From: Oscillospiraceae bacterium
Lineage (GTDB): Bacteria > Bacillota > Clostridia > Oscillospirales > Acutalibacteraceae
DNA: 17,819 nt
Assembly (NCBI GenBank): GCA_019417045.1
Contig: DXWE01000003.1
Coordinates: 1 to 17,819 of the forward strand
Direction: 5' to 3'
In this document: positions 15,750 to 17,819 of the stretch, one piece after another
Numbering within the stretch: the stretch's first letter is position 1
How the letters are laid out: every line of letters begins with the position of its first letter
Program-made: the position numbers and the translations under genes
Notes under the pieces: model-generated
Databases searched by the model: none
The model's input: the letters and a program-made list of their open reading frames with translations, nothing else
What the model was told of the DNA's origin: nothing

Positions 15750-16325
15750 ATGAAATCCTGGATCCAGACTACCTTTGGGAAACGGCTGAAGCTCCTGCGG
15801 GACGCGGTGGGCGCCACCCAGGACCAGATGGCCAAAGTGCTCAACGTCAGCCGGTCCACCTATTCGTATTATGAGCTGGGAGAATCCTCTCCTCCGCTGG
15901 ACAAACTGCGGAATATCGTCCTCATGCTGGGCAGGGACAAGGCCGATTTTCTGCTGGGGGTGGGCGAGAGCGCCAATATCGATCTGACGGAAGAGCGGTT
16001 TGCCCGGTATTCGTCTGCGCTGCTTTTGAGAGACGCGGGACCGATGGATTTGGAGGATACAAGGGAGGATTTCCACTTGTCGGAACTCTATCCGGAACTG
16101 CAGGAGCTGACTTTTCGCTCTCTGACCAAGGATGAGCAGATGTTTTTGCTGTGGTATCGGGTGTTGGATGCCAAACAGCGGGAATCCCTGTTTCAGATGT
16201 TGCAGGATCTCAAATATCCGCCCGAAGAATCGGGAGAGGAAGAGACAGAGGAAACGGACGAAATGGACGAAATGAACGAAACAGACGAGTTGGATGAAAC
16301 GGATGAAGATCCCGAGGCAAGGTGA
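15750..16325 (+). CDS. XRE-type helix-turn-helix transcriptional regulator with acidic repeat tail
   Basis: 191 aa. The N-terminus is a Cro/C1-type DNA-binding domain (about 8-65): GKRLKLLRDAVGATQDQMAK (10-29) gives helices 1-2, LNVSRSTYSYYELGESSPPL (31-50) the recognition helix and turn, and LRNIVLMLGRDKADFLLG the closing helices. The middle (about 75-157) is helical with no motif I recognise. From about 159 the chain is almost wholly Glu/Asp/Thr/Met, in a three-residue E-x-D rhythm. AGAGGTGAT (15738-15746) precedes the ATG; an upstream TTG start at 15699 overlaps the promoter and was rejected. A terminator follows, so it is monocistronic. Its target is unknown; it may control itself or a neighbouring gene (inference). 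Confidence 0.88.
   Translation: MKSWIQTTFGKRLKLLRDAVGATQDQMAKVLNVSRSTYSYYELGESSPPLDKLRNIVLMLGRDKADFLLGVGESANIDLTEERFARYSSALLLRDAGPMDLEDTREDFHLSELYPELQELTFRSLTKDEQMFLLWYRVLDAKQRESLFQMLQDLKYPPEESGEEETEETDEMDEMNETDELDETDEDPEAR
16251..16304 (+). repeat. Degenerate 9-bp tandem repeat encoding E-x-D/N units
   Basis: Six 9-nt units (gaaacggac, gaaatggac, gaaatgaac, gaaacagac, gagttggat, gaaacggat) lie in frame in the 3' end of the regulator gene. They encode ETD, EMD, EMN, ETD, ELD and ETD. Copy-number change would stay in frame and alter only the length of the acidic tail. Confidence 0.8.
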
Positions 16326-16332
16326 TATTCCC

Positions 16333-16366
16333 AAAGAGGAGCCGGTCAAACGGCGCCTCTTTTTTT
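16333..16366 (+). terminator. Intrinsic terminator of the XRE-type regulator gene
   Basis: AAAGAGG-a-GCCG (16333-16344) pairs with CGGC-g-CCTCTTT (16351-16362) across a 6-nt loop GTCAAA with one internal mismatch. The T run reaches 16366. It starts 8 nt after the stop codon. Confidence 0.9.
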
Positions 16367-16614
16367 GATTTTAGTAGATAAAATATAGGAAAGAGGAGAG
16401 TACCCATCGCATAGGATATCAGCAGGCAAAACAGGGAAATCCCACAAAGGGTGTCGCTGAAGAATCTGCGTATAGTTGAATAATTTGCGCGGAATAGTGG
16501 TGGAAATAATAGAAAATAATTTGTACAATAAAACTGATATTTTAGCTGTTTGGGTGTGTTTTTAGAGCGTATACACGTACGGTGATGGCGAGGATTAAAG
16601 GAGGTATACAACGT

Positions 16615-17819
16615 ATGACTGGAAGATGGATCCAAAAGGCGCTGTGCGGTGCGCTATCCGCTGCGCTGCTGATGGGAAGCGTACCGGCTGTGGGGCTGCT
16701 TGCGGCCGCCGAACCGCCGGTGAGCGTCACGGTCGCGAACGGTACCGGCTTGATGAACCTGACGAGTAAGGGATCTCTGGATTGGATCCATATGACCTCG
16801 GACGTTGTCAACCGGAAGCTGGGGGGCGGCAAGCGGATCAAGGTGAGCAACCTGTCGTCTTACGGGGTCACCAATATGGATGACAGCCCGGTCTCCTATT
16901 TCTGGACAGACGGGTCTGTCTCCACCATCACGCTGACCAACCGCAAGGGCGCCGTCTATAATTATAAGCCCGGTGACGAGGCGGGTGTTGGCAAGGTGAC
17001 GGAGGACGCGGGCTTCCTCGTCACCATTCCGGCTGCGGATTACACCCGCACGGTGACGTTGGCGCCGGGTGCGTGGCAGGCGACGGCGGAGTTCAGCATC
17101 TGTGTGAACGGCGGGGACGAACCGGTGTACACCAACACGGTAACGGCGGCCGGCACTTCGACGCTGAAGATCTACACCATCACGGTGCAGCCGGGATACA
17201 GTCTCGAGATCCGCCAGAAAATGACCAACCGCACCACCTCCTGGGGCAACGTGACGATCGGCGGCATTGCGCTTTCGGAAGCGCCGCAGACGGCGGCAGA
17301 GGCGGAGGCGGTGCTCAGCGAACTCGTGACAACGGCCTCTGGCCTGGATACGAGCGAAATCGATCAAACGGTGGCGACGAATTTGCAGACGGCGATTTCA
17401 GAGAGCAACGCCGTCCTCTCGGGCTCTCCCACTATAGACGAGTGCACCGATTCTCTGTCGGACCTGCGGCAGGCGTATCTGGCGGTTGTCAAGGCGCTGG
17501 AGGCTGGCAACTACACCTATGAATCCAACTCCGGGCTCACGGCCAGCTTTGGCTGGGAGGGTGACCTCCACGCGCCGATCGCCTATCTCGACGGCAGTTA
17601 TAAATTGCGTGATAACGACAATCTGGTGGTCACGTTTGGCGTGAAGGACGTACCGGGCAAGATCAAGTGGTACAACAAAGAGGGATATCTGCCCTGTTTT
17701 GTCAGCGAGTACAGCAAAAACGACCTGGAGTTTGTGATCGAGAACTTTGCCGACAAGGTGACGATCGACGGCAAGGATTTTGAGATCGCCTATTCCCGGA
17801 TGACGGTGAAAAACACCGG
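16615..17819 (+). CDS. Secreted multidomain surface protein, 3' truncated by window edge
   Basis: 401 residues are visible with no stop. An N-terminal signal peptide is clear: basic MTGRWIQK, a hydrophobic core to about 30, and a likely cut after the AAA at 30-32. Residues about 36-222 look like a beta-sandwich domain with SLDWIHM (54-60), YFWTDG (95-100) and IPAADYTRTVTL (138-149). This pattern occurs in secreted carbohydrate-related proteins; a binding role is inference. Residues about 224-298 form an alpha-helical Ala/Leu-rich module resembling FIVAR repeats of surface proteins. From about 300 a third beta-rich domain begins (ASFGWEGD, 310-317; LEFVIENFADKVTIDG, 371-386) and continues past the edge; it may start a glycoside hydrolase or lyase. 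AAAGGAGGT (16597-16605) marks the ATG. The 248-bp gap upstream is AT-rich; a weak TGTTTG-17 nt-TATACA pair (16547-16575) is the only promoter candidate. Confidence 0.82.
   Translation, partial: MTGRWIQKALCGALSAALLMGSVPAVGLLAAAEPPVSVTVANGTGLMNLTSKGSLDWIHMTSDVVNRKLGGGKRIKVSNLSSYGVTNMDDSPVSYFWTDGSVSTITLTNRKGAVYNYKPGDEAGVGKVTEDAGFLVTIPAADYTRTVTLAPGAWQATAEFSICVNGGDEPVYTNTVTAAGTSTLKIYTITVQPGYSLEIRQKMTNRTTSWGNVTIGGIALSEAPQTAAEAEAVLSELVTTASGLDTSEIDQTVATNLQTAISESNAVLSGSPTIDECTDSLSDLRQAYLAVVKALEAGNYTYESNSGLTASFGWEGDLHAPIAYLDGSYKLRDNDNLVVTFGVKDVPGKIKWYNKEGYLPCFVSEYSKNDLEFVIENFADKVTIDGKDFEIAYSRMTVKNT

Overview
The window is most likely chromosomal DNA from a GC-rich, Gram-positive-type anaerobe of the Clostridia (inference). 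The support is strong AGGAGG-type ribosome binding sites, very high G/C at third codon positions, a LytR-CpsA-Psr (LCP) cell-wall ligase, no lipid A or outer-membrane genes, and AT-rich intergenic DNA holding sigma-A-type promoters. No IS element, CRISPR array or integrase was seen.

Bases 1-12997 are one tightly packed rightward operon, with most neighbours overlapping by 4-20 nt, for a cell-surface polysaccharide. In order: a 5'-truncated protein of the C-terminal domain family found in large HAD-type polysaccharide proteins (COG5610-like); a TagG/KpsM-like ABC permease; its TagH/KpsT-like ATPase; a two-domain HAD plus COG5610-like protein; two GT-B proteins carrying motifs of CMP-sugar (sialyl-type) transferases; a large GT2 glycosyltransferase fused to a degenerate GT32-like domain; a CMP-Kdo-synthetase-like cytidylyltransferase; a DRE-TIM pyruvate-aldolase-like enzyme with an extra C-terminal domain; a HAD phosphatase; and an LCP ligase.

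The most interesting reading is that aldolase, HAD phosphatase and KdsB-like cytidylyltransferase form a non-canonical route to a CMP-activated 3-deoxy-2-ulosonic acid. The aldolase would stand in for the PEP-dependent synthases KdsA or NeuB. The two GT-B proteins would polymerise or transfer the sugar, the ABC pair would export the chain, and the LCP enzyme would attach it to peptidoglycan. The component families are recognised from motifs; the pathway, its product and its polymer are inference.

A bidirectional terminator at about 13.1 kb separates this operon from a convergent leftward pair, a PiT phosphate transporter and a DUF47/PhoU-like protein, driven by a clear promoter at about 15.05 kb. 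A stretch of about 400 bases with no recognised gene follows, then an initiator tRNA-fMet on the minus strand with its own promoter and terminator. Rightward genes resume with a small XRE-type regulator with a very acidic repetitive tail and its own terminator, then the 5' part of a secreted multidomain protein that runs off the right edge.
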